A stretch of DNA of 64,000 bases from Gordonia asplenii (GTDB lineage: Bacteria; Actinomycetota; Actinomycetes; Mycobacteriales; Mycobacteriaceae). This document shows positions 25,101 through 33,518 of this stretch, piece after piece; positions within the stretch are counted from its first letter, which is position 1, and the number at the start of each line of letters is the position of its first letter. The position numbers and the translations under genes were made by a program. Below the pieces are notes generated by a model. The model was not told the DNA's origin, did not search any database, and was given only the letters and a program-made list of their open reading frames with translations. Location: the NCBI RefSeq assembly GCF_012933505.1, contig NZ_JABBNB010000006.1:124001-188000 (forward strand), written 5' to 3'.

Positions 25101-25691
25101 CCGGCGGTGCCGCCGACGGATCTGACCGCGGCCGATCGGGAGGCACTTGGGCAGTCCGGCGCTGGGCGACGGGATGCACTCAATCGGCTGCTGTTCCCCG
25201 GACCGACCGCCGAGCTGGCAGAACATCGCCGACTGTACGGTGACACGTCGGTGCTGTCGGCGAACCTGTTCCTCTACGGCTTGCGGTCCGGACGAGAAGA
25301 ACGGGTCCCCCTGGAACCCGGCGTCGACCTGCTCATCGGTCTGGAAGCGATCAGCGATGCCGACGAACGCGGAATCCGCACCGTCATGTGCAAGCTCAAC
25401 GGCCAGTTGCGTCCGGTCGCGGTGCGTGACAGGTCGTTCGACGTCACGGCAGAGAAGGTACGACGCGCCGACCCCGACGATCCGACTCATCTCGGCGCAC
25501 CGTTCGGCGGCGTAGTGGTGCTCTCGGTTGAAGTCGGCGACGACGTCGCCGCGGGAGATCCGGTAGGCACCATCGAAGCGATGAAGATGGAGTCGACCAT
25601 CACGGCGCCGCGTTCGGGTGTGATCGCGACGCTGCCCTTGGGAAAGTCGGCGCAAGTCGACGGCGGTGATCTGATCGTCGAGTTCGGCTAG
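22194..25691 (+). CDS. pyc: Pyruvate carboxylase carrying an in-frame tandem repeat insertion
   Basis: The 1165-residue single-chain biotin enzyme runs in order biotin carboxylase ([34 protein letters not shown]), carboxyltransferase (VTDTTFRDAHQSLLATRVR) and C-terminal biotinyl domain (EAMKMES). It makes oxaloacetate from pyruvate and bicarbonate. The protein is about 40 residues longer than usual because residues 281-320 are four copies of GASGATGDVT. They are inserted in the ATP-grasp domain, in a turn just before RYVFIEMNPRIQVEH. ATG 22194 has GGGGG seven bases upstream; ATG 22188 is too close to it. The location behind prpDBC supplies the oxaloacetate PrpC uses and consumes the pyruvate PrpB makes. 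Confidence 0.95.
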   Translation: MRKVLVANRSEIAVRAFRACYELGLSTVAVYPYEDRNALHRNSADEAYQIGEPGHPVRAYLDIPAIIDVARRAGADAIYPGYGFLSENPDLARACADAGLTFVGPPASVLELTGNKSRAIAAASAAGVPVLASTDPGTDIDALIAAAEGMHYPLFVKAVAGGGGRGMRLVDDPAQLRAALEAASREAASAFGDGTVFIEQAVTSPRHIEVQILADQSGDVVHLYERDCSVQRRHQKVVEIAPAPNLDPALRDSMCADAVAFARSIGYCGAGTVEFLLGPDGASGATGDVTGASGATGDVTGASGATGDVTGASGATGDVTGRYVFIEMNPRIQVEHTVTEEVTDIDLVAAQLRIAAGATLAELGISQDSITLRGSAVQCRVTTEDPADDFRPDTGRITAYRAPGGAGVRLDGGTNLGAEVTGFFDSMLVKVTCRGRHHGAAFARARRALAEFRIRGVATNVGFLQALLAHPEFNSGGVTTSFIADHPELLDAHVSSDRATRMLNYLADVTVNRPHGLPDRVVRPREKLTGLQLSEPSPGSRDDLLRLGPKAFAAQLRSQSAVGVTDTTFRDAHQSLLATRVRTSGLTAVAPYVASMTPQLWSVECWGGATFDVALRFCHEDPWERLEKLREAIPNICLQMLLRGKNTVGYTPYPTEVTDAFIAEATRTGVDVFRIFDALNSVDAMRPAIDAVVAQGSAVAEVAMSYTGDLSNPAEDLYTLDYYLRLAEQIVDAGAHVLAIKDMAGLLRPAAASTLVTALRSNFDLPVHLHTHDTAGGQVATYLAAVQAGVDAVDGASAPLAGSTSQPALSAIVAALAGTEKDTGLDLDAVCALEPYWELLRKVYAPFESGHGSPTGRVYRHEIPGGQLSNLYQQAASLGLADQFERVEDAYAGADRILGRLIKVTPSSKVVGDLALTLVAKGASADEFAANPSSFDIPDSVIGFFRGELGEPAGGWVEPLRTEVLRGRAPAVPPTDLTAADREALGQSGAGRRDALNRLLFPGPTAELAEHRRLYGDTSVLSANLFLYGLRSGREERVPLEPGVDLLIGLEAISDADERGIRTVMCKLNGQLRPVAVRDRSFDVTAEKVRRADPDDPTHLGAPFGGVVVLSVEVGDDVAAGDPVGTIEAMKMESTITAPRSGVIATLPLGKSAQVDGGDLIVEFG
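23034..23153 (+). repeat. Four tandem 30-bp units inside pyc
   Basis: The identical units 23034-23063, 23064-23093, 23094-23123 and 23124-23153 begin GGGGCGAGCGGAGCGACGGG. Each encodes ten residues, so copy-number changes keep the frame. A related single unit lies in prpD at 18804. Confidence 0.95.
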
Positions 25692-25707
25692 CGACGACCC
25701 ACCAGAG

Positions 25708-25739
25708 CGCCCCGGACGGAGATCTCGCCGTCCGGGGCG
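25708..25739 (+). terminator. Hairpin after pyruvate carboxylase
   Basis: A perfect 12-bp stem, CGCCCCGGACGG with CCGTCCGGGGCG, closes an eight-base loop 16 bases after the pyc stop. It probably ends the prp-pyc transcript. Confidence 0.65.
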
Positions 25740-25826
25740 GTTCGCGCTGCGGTTATGCTCCGAACGCGACAGACTTGTCCCCGACGTCCGGCGATCACCA
25801 CAGATCGATTGTCTCCAGGGAGTTCG

Positions 25827-26957
25827 ATGACCACTGCGGCCACACCCGACCGATCACACCCGCTGCGGCAATTCCGGGCGAGCCTCTCGGGAGCAGACAA
25901 GATGTCACTCGCGGGAATGACCGGATTCATCGTCCTGCTCCACGTCGTCGGGTTCGGTGTGCTTCTCCTGGCTGTCGCGCCACAGCACTTTCACCTCGGC
26001 GGGGATCACCCGGTGTTCACCGTCAGCGTCGGATTGCTCGCCTACACCTTCGGGCTGCGTCACGCATTCGACGCCGACCACATCGCCGCCGTGGACAACA
26101 CGACGCGCAAACTGATCGCCGACAACCTCGACAACCACATCGACCGCAAGCCGTTGTCGGTCGGATTCTGGTTCTCGCTCGGACATTCGACGATCGTGTT
26201 CGCCCTGTCGGTGCTACTCGCCTTCGGCGTTCGAGCGCTCGTCGGGCCCGTCGAGAACGATGATTCGGCCCTGCATACCGTCACCGGTCTCATCGGTCCG
26301 TCGGTGTCCGGAGTGTTTCTGTGGGTCATCGGAATCGTGAATCTGATCGCGCTGCTGGGCATCATCCGCGTCTTCCGTGAACTCCGCCGCGGCCGCTACG
26401 ACGAACACGAACTCGAAAAGCAGCTCGACTCACGGGGATTCATGAACCGGTTCCTCGGTGGACTCACCAAGTCGGTGACCAAGCCGTGGCATATCTATCC
26501 CATCGGGGTGCTCTTCGGTCTCGGCTTCGACACCGCCACCGAGGTGGGGCTGCTGGTTCTGGCCGGGGGAGCCGCGGCATTCAACCTGCCCTTCTACGCG
26601 GTACTGGTGCTGCCGATCCTCTTCGCCGCCGGGATGTGCCTGATGGATACCACCGACGGTGTATTGATGAACTACGCGTACGGCTGGGCGTTCGTGACAC
26701 CCGTCCGCAAGATCTTCTACAACATGACCATCACGTCGATCTCGGTGGCCGTCGCGCTCGTCATCGGCACCATCGAACTGATCGGAGTCCTCGCCGACCG
26801 GCTCGACATCACCTCGGGCCCGCTGGCAGCCGTCGCCGACACGAACCTCGACTACGCGGGTTACGTGATCGTGGGTCTGTTCGTCGTGGCATGGACTCTT
26901 GCCGTGGCGATCTGGCGATTCGGCAACATCGAACAGCGGTGGACTCCGCCCCGGTAA
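25827..26957 (+). CDS. NiCoT-family nickel/cobalt permease
   Basis: The 376-residue membrane protein has about eight hydrophobic helices and the signature RHAFDADHIAAVDN in an early helix, which contains the HX4DH metal-selectivity motif of NiCoT transporters. FSLGHSTIVF and GLGFDTATEVGLLVL are further conserved family segments. It imports Ni(II) or Co(II). ATG 25827 is preceded by AGGGAG; the upstream ATG at 25755 lacks both a ribosome-binding site and family similarity. It converges on a B12-riboswitch-controlled metE across a repeat block, so cobalt supply for cobalamin is a reasonable role. Nickel for urease or hydrogenase remains possible. Confidence 0.9.
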   Translation: MTTAATPDRSHPLRQFRASLSGADKMSLAGMTGFIVLLHVVGFGVLLLAVAPQHFHLGGDHPVFTVSVGLLAYTFGLRHAFDADHIAAVDNTTRKLIADNLDNHIDRKPLSVGFWFSLGHSTIVFALSVLLAFGVRALVGPVENDDSALHTVTGLIGPSVSGVFLWVIGIVNLIALLGIIRVFRELRRGRYDEHELEKQLDSRGFMNRFLGGLTKSVTKPWHIYPIGVLFGLGFDTATEVGLLVLAGGAAAFNLPFYAVLVLPILFAAGMCLMDTTDGVLMNYAYGWAFVTPVRKIFYNMTITSISVAVALVIGTIELIGVLADRLDITSGPLAAVADTNLDYAGYVIVGLFVVAWTLAVAIWRFGNIEQRWTPPR

Positions 26958-26984
26958 CCCTTCGGTCACCGTCGAGCGGCGCCC

Positions 26985-27195
26985 GATCGGTTGAGCGAGG
27001 CACAGCCGAGTCGACGTCGGCCCGACGCCGCTGGTTGCGAGCGTGTGAGTCGATACCTGCCCGACCCCGCCCCGCTGGTTGCGAGCGTGTGAGTCGATAC
27101 CCGGCCCGTCCGACCCCGCTGGTTGCGAGCGTGTGAGTCGATACCGGCCCGACCCCGCCCCGCTGGTTGAGCGAGGCGTAGCCGAGTCGAAACCA
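26985..27195. repeat. Repeat block: tandem GCTGGTTGCGAGCGTGTGAG units
   Basis: Three near-identical units carrying GCTGGTTGCGAGCGTGTGAG then TCGATACC occur at about 27030, 27075 and 27117. They are flanked by GGTTGAGCGAGGC ... GCCGAGTCGA arms at 26991-27013 and 27165-27192. This is a shorter relative of the other intergenic repeats here. Bases 27196-27340 between this block and the next show nothing recognisable. Confidence 0.75.
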
Positions 27196-27345
27196 CTGTG
27201 ACCCAATCGATTTCGCACGATCCTCCCGCCGGAGTCCGGCGTGTCGTGATCATCTGCGTCGTGCACCCAGGCGGTGCACTCGACAGTTCTCATGTCATAC
27301 TGCCGGACTCGCCGTCGACATACCGAAATCTGTTGTGGGACTGTG

Positions 27346-27881
27346 GTTTCGACTCGCTGCGCTCGCTCAACCAGCAGAGGGGAGCGCTGCGCTCGCTCGA
27401 CCGGCAGAGGGGAGCGCTGCGCTCGCTTAACCTGGATCCACCGATGGAGAACTCATCTCGCTGGTTGAGCCGGACGAGCGCCGTGCTGAGCGAGGCGCTA
27501 GCCGAGTCGAAGTAGCGCTAGCCGAGTCCGTGTCGAAACCTCTCAGCCACAACGACTTTCGACGGTCCGCGCCAATGTCGCGATGTCACCCGGCAAGTGT
27601 CGCGTGTGCACCCTATGGGTGCACAGCCTCGATGTTCGATTCCATCGCAGTTCGACAAGTGCGCTGCCATCAAATGCATTGTGGTACAGGGGTTTCGACA
27701 CGCTCGTCGCTAGCGCTCCTCGCGGCTCAACCAGCGGAGAGGGCCCACCATCGGCGGATCAAGGCTCAACCGGCAGAGCGACTCGCTGCGCTCGCTTAAC
27801 CGGCAGAGCGACTCGCTGCGCTCGCTTAACCGGCAGAGCGACTCGCTGCGCTCGCTCAACCGGCAGCAGAGCAGCGCTCGC
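27346..27881. repeat. Intergenic repeat block 2, including three 30-bp tandem units
   Basis: Arms of the TTTCGACTCGCTGCGCTCGC and GGTTGAGCCGGACGAG type surround the second hairpin core (27541-27690). A segment of about 80 bases before the core (27461-27540) is identical to the one in block 3 (35579-35658). At 27771-27860 three units of 30 bases (CGGCAGAGCGACTCGCTGCG then CTCGCTTAAC or CTCGCTCAAC) run in tandem. The array reaches the last codons of metE, whose stop is at 27882-27884. No protein is encoded. Confidence 0.8.
27541..27690 (+). repeat. Conserved 150-bp core element, copy 2
   Basis: The core has the same boundaries as copy 1. The hairpin here has a 9-bp perfect stem (TGTGCACCC, TAT loop, GGGTGCACA) at 27605-27625, with one base missing on the right arm compared with copy 1. 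Confidence 0.75.
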
Positions 27882-30158
27882 TCAGCCGAGCGATTCGCGC
27901 GCCGACCGCGCCGCGGCGACCAGATTGTTGAGCGATGCCACAGTCTCGGCGGTACCCCGGGTCTTCAGGCCGCAGTCCGGGTTGACCCAGAGACGTTGAG
28001 CCGGCACTGCCTTGAGAGCAGCACGCAGCGATTCGACGATCTCGTCCGTGGAGGGCACCCGCGGGGAGTGGATGTCGTAGACGCCTGGCCCCACACCGTT
28101 GGAGAAGCCGATCGCGTTGAGGTCGTCGAGCACCTCCATCGCCGATCGGGCCGCCTCGATGGACGTCACGTCGGCGTCGAGTTCGGCGATCGCACCGATG
28201 ACCTCACCGAATTCCGAATAGCACAGGTGGGTGTGGACCTGCGTCCCGTCGTCGACCCCCGACGTCGACAGCCGGAACGCGTCGACCGCCCACTTCAAGT
28301 ACGCGGCCTTGTCGGCGTCGCGCAACGGAAGCAGTTCACGCAGCGCGGGCTCGTCGACCTGGATGATGCCGATGCCGGCCTGCTCCAGGTCGACGGTCTC
28401 GTCACGGATCGCCAGCGCGATCTGGAAGGCCGAGGCCGAACGCGGCTGATCGTCGCGGACGAACGACCACGCCAGGATGGTCACTGGACCGGTCAGCATG
28501 CCTTTGACGGGCTTGTCGGTGAGCGATTGGGCGTAGGTGATCCAGTCGACGGTCATCGGCGCGGTGCGCACCACATCGCCGAACAGGATTGGCGGGCGCA
28601 CGCAGCGCGAGCCGTACGACTGCACCCAGGCGTTCTGGGTGGAGAGGAATCCGTCGAGCTGTTCGGCGAAGTACTGCACCATGTCGTTGCGCTCGGGCTC
28701 ACCGTGCACGAGCACATCGAGGCCGATCTTCTCTTGCAGTGCGATGACGTCGGCGATCTCCTGGCGCATCTGCGTGAGGTACTGCGCGTCATCGATCCGG
28801 CCGGCGCGCAGGTCGGCGCGGGCTTTGCGGATGTCGCCCGTCTGCGGGTACGACCCGATGGTCGTCGTCGGCAGTTCGGGCAGATCCAGGCGTGCCCGCT
28901 GCTCGGCTGCGCGCTGTGCCGCGTCGCCGCGCGTGATGTCCGCGGTCGTGATCGCGGTCAGCCGCTCGCGCACCGAGGTGTTGTTCAGCCGTGGATCGTC
29001 GGCGCGCGTCGCCAATGCCGCCGCCGACGCCTCGAACCGATCGGCGACGGCTTCGCGCCCGTCCCGCAGCGCCGCTGCGAGGGTGGCGACCTCGGTGAAC
29101 TTCTCATCGGCGAAGGCGAGCCAGCCCCGCAGGTTGTCGTCGATGCCCTCTTCGGCAGTCAGCGCGTACGGTACGTGGAGAGTCGAGCAGGACGTCGACA
29201 CGGCGAGCGAGCCGACGGATCCCAGCACGGTCCCCAGCGTGGCGAGCGCGGCGTCGAGATCGGTGCGCCACACGTTGCGGCCGTTCACGATTCCGGCGAC
29301 CACGAGTTTGCGGGCCAGTGCGGGAACTGCGGCGACCGACTCGACCGAGCCACGGACCAGATCGACCGCAATACCCTCGACCGGGGTGCCGGCGAGTGCG
29401 GCCAGCGACGCTCCCGCGTCGCCGAAGTAGGTCGCCACCAAGATCTTCGGGCGCGCGGAAAGTTCACCGAGCCGCTGGTACACCGAGGCCGCGAGGCCGG
29501 GCAATCCCTCGGCGAAGTCGGTGACGAGCACGGGTTCGTCGATCTGCACCCAGTCGGCTCCGGCGTCGGCGAGCCGCGCGAGAAGTTCCTCGTACACGCC
29601 GACCAGCTCGTCGAGCTGCCCCAGCGGAGCAGCGCCGCCGTCGACCGCCTTCGCCAGTGCCAGGAAGGTGATCGGACCGATGACGACGGGACGTGCCGGC
29701 GCACCCTGCGCGACGGCCTCGGCCAATTCGGCGAGCACCTTCTCCGGGTGCAGGGCGAAGGTGGTCTCGGGACCGATCTCGGGGACCAGATAGTGGTAGT
29801 TGGTATCGAACCACTTGGTCATCTCCATCGGCGTCACGTCGGCGTTGCCGCGTGCGGCCGCGAAGTAGCGGTCGAGGTCGTCGGCGATGTCGTCGTAGCG
29901 CGGCGGGAGCGCGCCCAGCAGGACCGCGGTGTCGAGCATCTGGTCGTAGTAGGAGAAGGTGTTGACCGGGATGGAATCCAGTCCGGCGGCGATCAGATCG
30001 GCGGTGGTGTCGCGGCGGATGGTGGCGGCGACGTCGTGCAGTGCGGCGGCGTCGATGCGACCCGCCCAGTAGGACTCGGTGGCTCGCTTGAGCTCGCGGT
30101 TGCGGCCAATCCGGGCCGTGCCCAGGACGGTGGTGGTGAACGTCTGTGGATCAGACAT
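27882..30158 (-). CDS. metE: Cobalamin-independent methionine synthase
   Basis: The 758-residue protein has the usual MetE length and double-barrel architecture. The C-terminal barrel shows [14 protein letters not shown] and [15 protein letters not shown], both parts of the catalytic region, and [13 protein letters not shown] and [10 protein letters not shown] with a zinc-binding histidine and cysteine. The last zinc ligand is in [10 protein letters not shown]. It transfers a methyl group from 5-methyltetrahydrofolate polyglutamate to homocysteine without B12. CAGGAG lies about ten bases before ATG 30158. A cobalamin riboswitch upstream (30318-30490) will lower expression when B12 is available, as in mycobacteria. 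Confidence 0.96.
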   Translation of the reverse strand: MSDPQTFTTTVLGTARIGRNRELKRATESYWAGRIDAAALHDVAATIRRDTTADLIAAGLDSIPVNTFSYYDQMLDTAVLLGALPPRYDDIADDLDRYFAAARGNADVTPMEMTKWFDTNYHYLVPEIGPETTFALHPEKVLAELAEAVAQGAPARPVVIGPITFLALAKAVDGGAAPLGQLDELVGVYEELLARLADAGADWVQIDEPVLVTDFAEGLPGLAASVYQRLGELSARPKILVATYFGDAGASLAALAGTPVEGIAVDLVRGSVESVAAVPALARKLVVAGIVNGRNVWRTDLDAALATLGTVLGSVGSLAVSTSCSTLHVPYALTAEEGIDDNLRGWLAFADEKFTEVATLAAALRDGREAVADRFEASAAALATRADDPRLNNTSVRERLTAITTADITRGDAAQRAAEQRARLDLPELPTTTIGSYPQTGDIRKARADLRAGRIDDAQYLTQMRQEIADVIALQEKIGLDVLVHGEPERNDMVQYFAEQLDGFLSTQNAWVQSYGSRCVRPPILFGDVVRTAPMTVDWITYAQSLTDKPVKGMLTGPVTILAWSFVRDDQPRSASAFQIALAIRDETVDLEQAGIGIIQVDEPALRELLPLRDADKAAYLKWAVDAFRLSTSGVDDGTQVHTHLCYSEFGEVIGAIAELDADVTSIEAARSAMEVLDDLNAIGFSNGVGPGVYDIHSPRVPSTDEIVESLRAALKAVPAQRLWVNPDCGLKTRGTAETVASLNNLVAAARSARESLG

Positions 30159-30317
30159 GAGAGTTGTACTCCTGCAAGGTAATCGGACGGATCACCGCCC
30201 ATCGCGGGAGAGTCGAGACGGCCCCGGTGTGGCACCGCATATGAGCACCACGAATATTGCCGATTCGACGTCGCCCGGTCCACGAGGCGGTGAGCCACCG
30301 GGCACGGCGTGCCCGGT

Positions 30318-30490
30318 ACAACCGGCAGGTATTCGGACTCGTCGACGGGCACAAATGCGTGCGCCTACTGGCCGTCGCTTCCCAGGCCGTGGCCCAGTGC
30401 TCATGACGGCGGTCGTTTCGACATACCGCTGCGGGACAGTTCCGGATTCACACCGGATTCCCTCTTGTGCTGATGCGGTGCACCAGCGTC
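30318..30490 (-). promoter_or_regulatory. Cobalamin riboswitch in the metE leader
   Basis: Read on the minus strand, the conserved core GGGAATCCGGTGTGAATCCG followed by GAACTGTCCCGCAGCGGTA matches the B12 riboswitch consensus. The distal GAGTCCGAATACCTGCCGG closes the aptamer near 30322. It lies 160 bases upstream of metE on the same strand. Downstream, an 8-bp hairpin (CCGGGCAC / GTGCCCGG, 30298-30316) is a candidate expression-platform helix. Bound B12 would switch off metE. Confidence 0.93.
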
Positions 30491-30606
30491 GATGTTCCCG
30501 GTGTCGGGGAGGGGCTCCTTATGCCCGATGCGGGAACAAACCGATTGCACAGGCGAGTCTATCGGTGCCGGTTGCTCGCGTCGATGTCGGGGCAGGGCGC
30601 AGGTAA

Positions 30607-30681
30607 ACGCAAAACCGGTCCCCGCGGGCCGAGCAGATGCTGTGGGGGAGCAGCTGCGACGCCCAGGGGGACCGGTTTGCG
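30607..30681 (-). terminator. Long hairpin terminator downstream of the EthA-like gene
   Basis: The arms CGCAAAACCGGTCCCC (30608-30623) and GGGGACCGGTTTGCG (30667-30681) pair with one bulged A. The structure lies between the stop of the EthA-like gene and the start of the riboswitch transcript on the same strand. Bases 30491-30606 show no gene; they probably hold the metE promoter. Confidence 0.65.
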
Positions 30682-30700
30682 CGTATCGGGCTGAAATCGT

Positions 30701-32191
30701 CTATCGAGCCGCGTTCGCCGCGGGCACCGACGCTCGCTGGTAGCGCAGGAACCGGTCGTCGACTTCGCCCTTGCGCAGTTGCTTGACGTCGGCGGAGACG
30801 CTCATCGTCATCTGCCATGGGGCCATGGTGCCCTGTTTGGGCAGCGAGTCGAGGGACCGTTTCACATACCCCGCCCCGAAGTTGAGCAGGGGAAGTGTCT
30901 CCATCGACGGGTCCGGCACCGGCTGCACCGAGGTGTAGCCGCGCTCGTCCATGTGGGTCAGGATTCGGCAGAAGTATTCGCAGAGGAGACCGATCTTCAG
31001 CGTCCACGACGAGTTGGTGTAGCCGATGGCGAGCAGGAAGTTCGGCACTCCGGACAGCATCGCGCCGCGGTAGGCGACCGACTTCGACAGATCGACGGCC
31101 TCGCCGTCGGTGCTGATCGCCATGCCACCGAACAGCTGCAGGTTCAAACCGGTTGCGGTGATGATGATGTCGGCGTCGAGGACGGTGCCGTCGGTGAGCT
31201 CGACGCCGGTCTCGGTGAAGGTCTTGATATGCCCGGTGGCGATCGACGCCTGGCCGTGGCGCAGGGTACGGAACAGATCCCCGTCGGGGACCACGCACAG
31301 TCGCTGGTCCCACGGGTTGTCCGGCGGGTTGAAGTGGGTGTCGACGTCGAATGCGTCGGGCAGCAGCCGTGCGTTGGTGCTGCGGATGACCTTGCGTGCC
31401 TGATCCGGGAATCGCTGGCAGAGCTTGTAGAGGGCCTTCTGCTGCAGGATGTTCTTCTGCCGGGCCATCGCGAATCCGCGTTTGTCGCCGAAGGTGCGCT
31501 TGAGGGTGTTCGCGATGGCGTCCTCGCGGGGCAGCGGCAGGATGTAGGTGGGGGTGCGCTGCAACATCGTGACGTGCGCGGCGTCGGCCGCCATCGACGG
31601 GACCAGCGTGACGGCCGTTGCCCCACTGCCGATGACGACGACCTTCTTGCCCCGGTAGTCGAGATCTTCGGGCCAATGCTGCGGGTGAATGATCTGGCCG
31701 GTGAACCGCTCGCGGCCCTCGAAATGCGGGGTGAACCCCTCGTCGTAGTCGTAGTAGCCGGTGCCGGCGAAGATCCACCGCGTCTTGACGGTCTCGACGA
31801 CGTCAGAGTCGTTGTGGCGCACCGTGATCGACCACAACTGCTCCGACGTCGACCAGTCCGCGGCGATCGCCCGGCGCTGGAATCGGATGTGGCCGGCGAG
31901 GTCGTCGTCGGCGACCGCCTCATTCAGATAGTCGAGGATGCGCGGAGCGTCGGCGATCGCCTGCTTGTCGCGCCAGGGCTTGAACTCGTAGCCGAAGGTG
32001 TGCAGGTCGGAGTCGGAGCGAATGCCGGGGTAGCGGAACAGGTCCCAGGTGCCGCCGATGGTCTCGCGCGACTCGAGGATGGTGAACGACTTCTCCGGAT
32101 GCTCGGTGCGCAGGTAGTGGGCGGCGCCGATGCCGGAGATGCCGGCGCCGAGGATGACGACGTCGAAGACATCGGTGGTGGTGTCTGGCAT
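30701..32191 (-). CDS. EthA-like Baeyer-Villiger flavin monooxygenase
   Basis: The 496-residue protein has the FAD motif GAGISGIGAAHYL, the NADPH motif GSGATAVTLVP, and between them FTGQIIHPQHWP, the FxGxxxHxxxW fingerprint of Baeyer-Villiger monooxygenases. Length and the ESRETIGGTWDLFRYPG segment resemble mycobacterial EthA, which oxidises ketones to esters and activates ethionamide. AGGAG precedes ATG 32191. It is divergent from a PucR-type regulator at 32305, its probable controller. EthA itself is paired with a TetR gene (EthR), so this is a paralogous arrangement; the physiological ketone is unknown. Confidence 0.9.
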   Translation of the reverse strand: MPDTTTDVFDVVILGAGISGIGAAHYLRTEHPEKSFTILESRETIGGTWDLFRYPGIRSDSDLHTFGYEFKPWRDKQAIADAPRILDYLNEAVADDDLAGHIRFQRRAIAADWSTSEQLWSITVRHNDSDVVETVKTRWIFAGTGYYDYDEGFTPHFEGRERFTGQIIHPQHWPEDLDYRGKKVVVIGSGATAVTLVPSMAADAAHVTMLQRTPTYILPLPREDAIANTLKRTFGDKRGFAMARQKNILQQKALYKLCQRFPDQARKVIRSTNARLLPDAFDVDTHFNPPDNPWDQRLCVVPDGDLFRTLRHGQASIATGHIKTFTETGVELTDGTVLDADIIITATGLNLQLFGGMAISTDGEAVDLSKSVAYRGAMLSGVPNFLLAIGYTNSSWTLKIGLLCEYFCRILTHMDERGYTSVQPVPDPSMETLPLLNFGAGYVKRSLDSLPKQGTMAPWQMTMSVSADVKQLRKGEVDDRFLRYQRASVPAANAAR

Positions 32192-32292
32192 GGCTGCTCC
32201 TGGTGCGTTGTCGTTGTTCTGACTTCAATGGTGCGTGTCGTCGCAGCAGTTGAGCAATGGCGATTTGAACCAGGATCGCTGGTCGTGAGGTT

Positions 32293-32307
32293 CATAATCG
32301 ACCAATG
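32293..32307 (+). promoter_or_regulatory. Leaderless-type promoter of the PucR-family gene
   Basis: CATAAT (32293-32298), six bases, then ATG 32305, with no ribosome-binding sequence. The spacing is the same as at prpD and the PH-domain gene. Confidence 0.4.
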
Positions 32308-33504
32308 GAATCCGAGTGGGAACTGCCCTCGCCAGCCGCGGTCGAGGTCATCCGATCAGCGTTGATTCGGGTGGCCGATCCACCCGAAGACTGGATCACC
32401 GAGTACAACGCTTCGGCGCTGCGCGGCGTCCGACTCGACGAGATCGCCGACGACGCAGTGCTCATCGAAGCGCTGCTGGCCGCCAACGAGGCCAATCTGG
32501 AGCATTGGGTCAGTCACAACTTCGCGGCGCCGGGAGCGCGGGTGCCGGTTCGCGTCGTCGACGACGGCGCCGCCATGGTGCGTGAAATGGTTCGCCGCGG
32601 CCTCGACGCCGGCATGCTCGACGCGTTTCGCACCGCCGAGGCGACGGCGTGGCGTCGATGGATGGAGATCTGCTTCACCGTGTGCGACGACGCCGAGCTG
32701 CTGCGCGAGGTGCTCGATCTGACGTCGAGGTCGATCACCACGTTCATCGACGACACGGTGCGAGCGATCGCCGACCAAATCGACGTCGCCCGAGCACAAT
32801 TGGCCGGTGACACGCACGCGGAGCGCCGGGCGGCGGTGGCACTGATCCTGGAGGGCGCGCCGATCCAGCAGGCGCGCGCGGAGTCGCAGCTGCACTACCG
32901 ATTGTCGGGTCCGCAGACCGCCGTCGTGCTCACCGGCGTCGGGGCGTCGATGAACAAGCTCGAGGCACTGTGCGATTCGCTGATGACGGCGAACGGAATC
33001 ACCGCGCGGCTCACCGTCCTGGCCGGAGCCGATCGACTGTGGGTGTGGTTTCCGACGTCGACGTTCGACGCCGCGGGCATCTTCGCCGACGGCGTCCGGA
33101 TCGCCGTCGGACAGTCCGGCCGGGGGCGAGAAGGGTTTCGGCGCAGCCACTTCCAGGCGCTCACCGCGGATCGGACGGCGGTGCGTCTGGGGTCGTCGAG
33201 GACGGTGGTGCGCTACGACGACCTCGCGCTGATCGGCGCGATGAGCGAGGACCGGGAGGTGGTCGACGGCTTCGTCGCGCAGACCCTCGGCGAGCTCGCC
33301 GCGGCGGATCCTGAACTGCGCGAATGCCTTCGGGTGTGGTTCGTCGAACGGTGCAACTCGACGACGACGGCGGCCCGGCTGTACACGCACCGCAACACCG
33401 TCGTACGACGAGTGGCGCGTGCGACGGAACTGCTGCCGGTTCCGTTGGAGCACAACGCGATTGCGGTTGCCGCGGCATTGGAGGCGATGTACTGGCGAGA
33501 ATGA
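32305..33504 (+). CDS. PucR/CdaR-family transcriptional regulator
   Basis: The 399-residue protein has an N-terminal helical sensor-like region (about 1-170), a central GGDEF-like segment, and a C-terminal PucR helix-turn-helix with CNSTTTAARLYTHRNTVVRRV (about 350-371). This order is common in actinobacterial PucR regulators. It is divergent from the EthA-like monooxygenase by 113 bases and probably activates or represses it. The inducer is unknown. Its last codons (ALEAMYWRE) recur in a fragment at 41786. Confidence 0.85.
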   Translation: MESEWELPSPAAVEVIRSALIRVADPPEDWITEYNASALRGVRLDEIADDAVLIEALLAANEANLEHWVSHNFAAPGARVPVRVVDDGAAMVREMVRRGLDAGMLDAFRTAEATAWRRWMEICFTVCDDAELLREVLDLTSRSITTFIDDTVRAIADQIDVARAQLAGDTHAERRAAVALILEGAPIQQARAESQLHYRLSGPQTAVVLTGVGASMNKLEALCDSLMTANGITARLTVLAGADRLWVWFPTSTFDAAGIFADGVRIAVGQSGRGREGFRRSHFQALTADRTAVRLGSSRTVVRYDDLALIGAMSEDREVVDGFVAQTLGELAAADPELRECLRVWFVERCNSTTTAARLYTHRNTVVRRVARATELLPVPLEHNAIAVAAALEAMYWRE

Positions 33505-33518
33505 ATCGTCCGTGCGGG

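Noticed and set aside
22164..25655. Very long open frame (1163 codons) on the minus strand opposite pyc
   Set aside because: It is an antisense shadow of the biotin enzyme in GC-rich DNA. The translation is Arg/His/Gln-rich, has no recognisable domain, and even the tandem repeat reads as low-complexity sequence.
27771..27860. CRISPR-like short repeats before metE
   Set aside because: The units are adjacent without spacers and belong to the dispersed intergenic repeat family.
27996..30182. Plus-strand open frame of 728 codons opposite metE
   Set aside because: It is an antisense shadow of metE, whose catalytic motifs and riboswitch leave no doubt about the coding strand.
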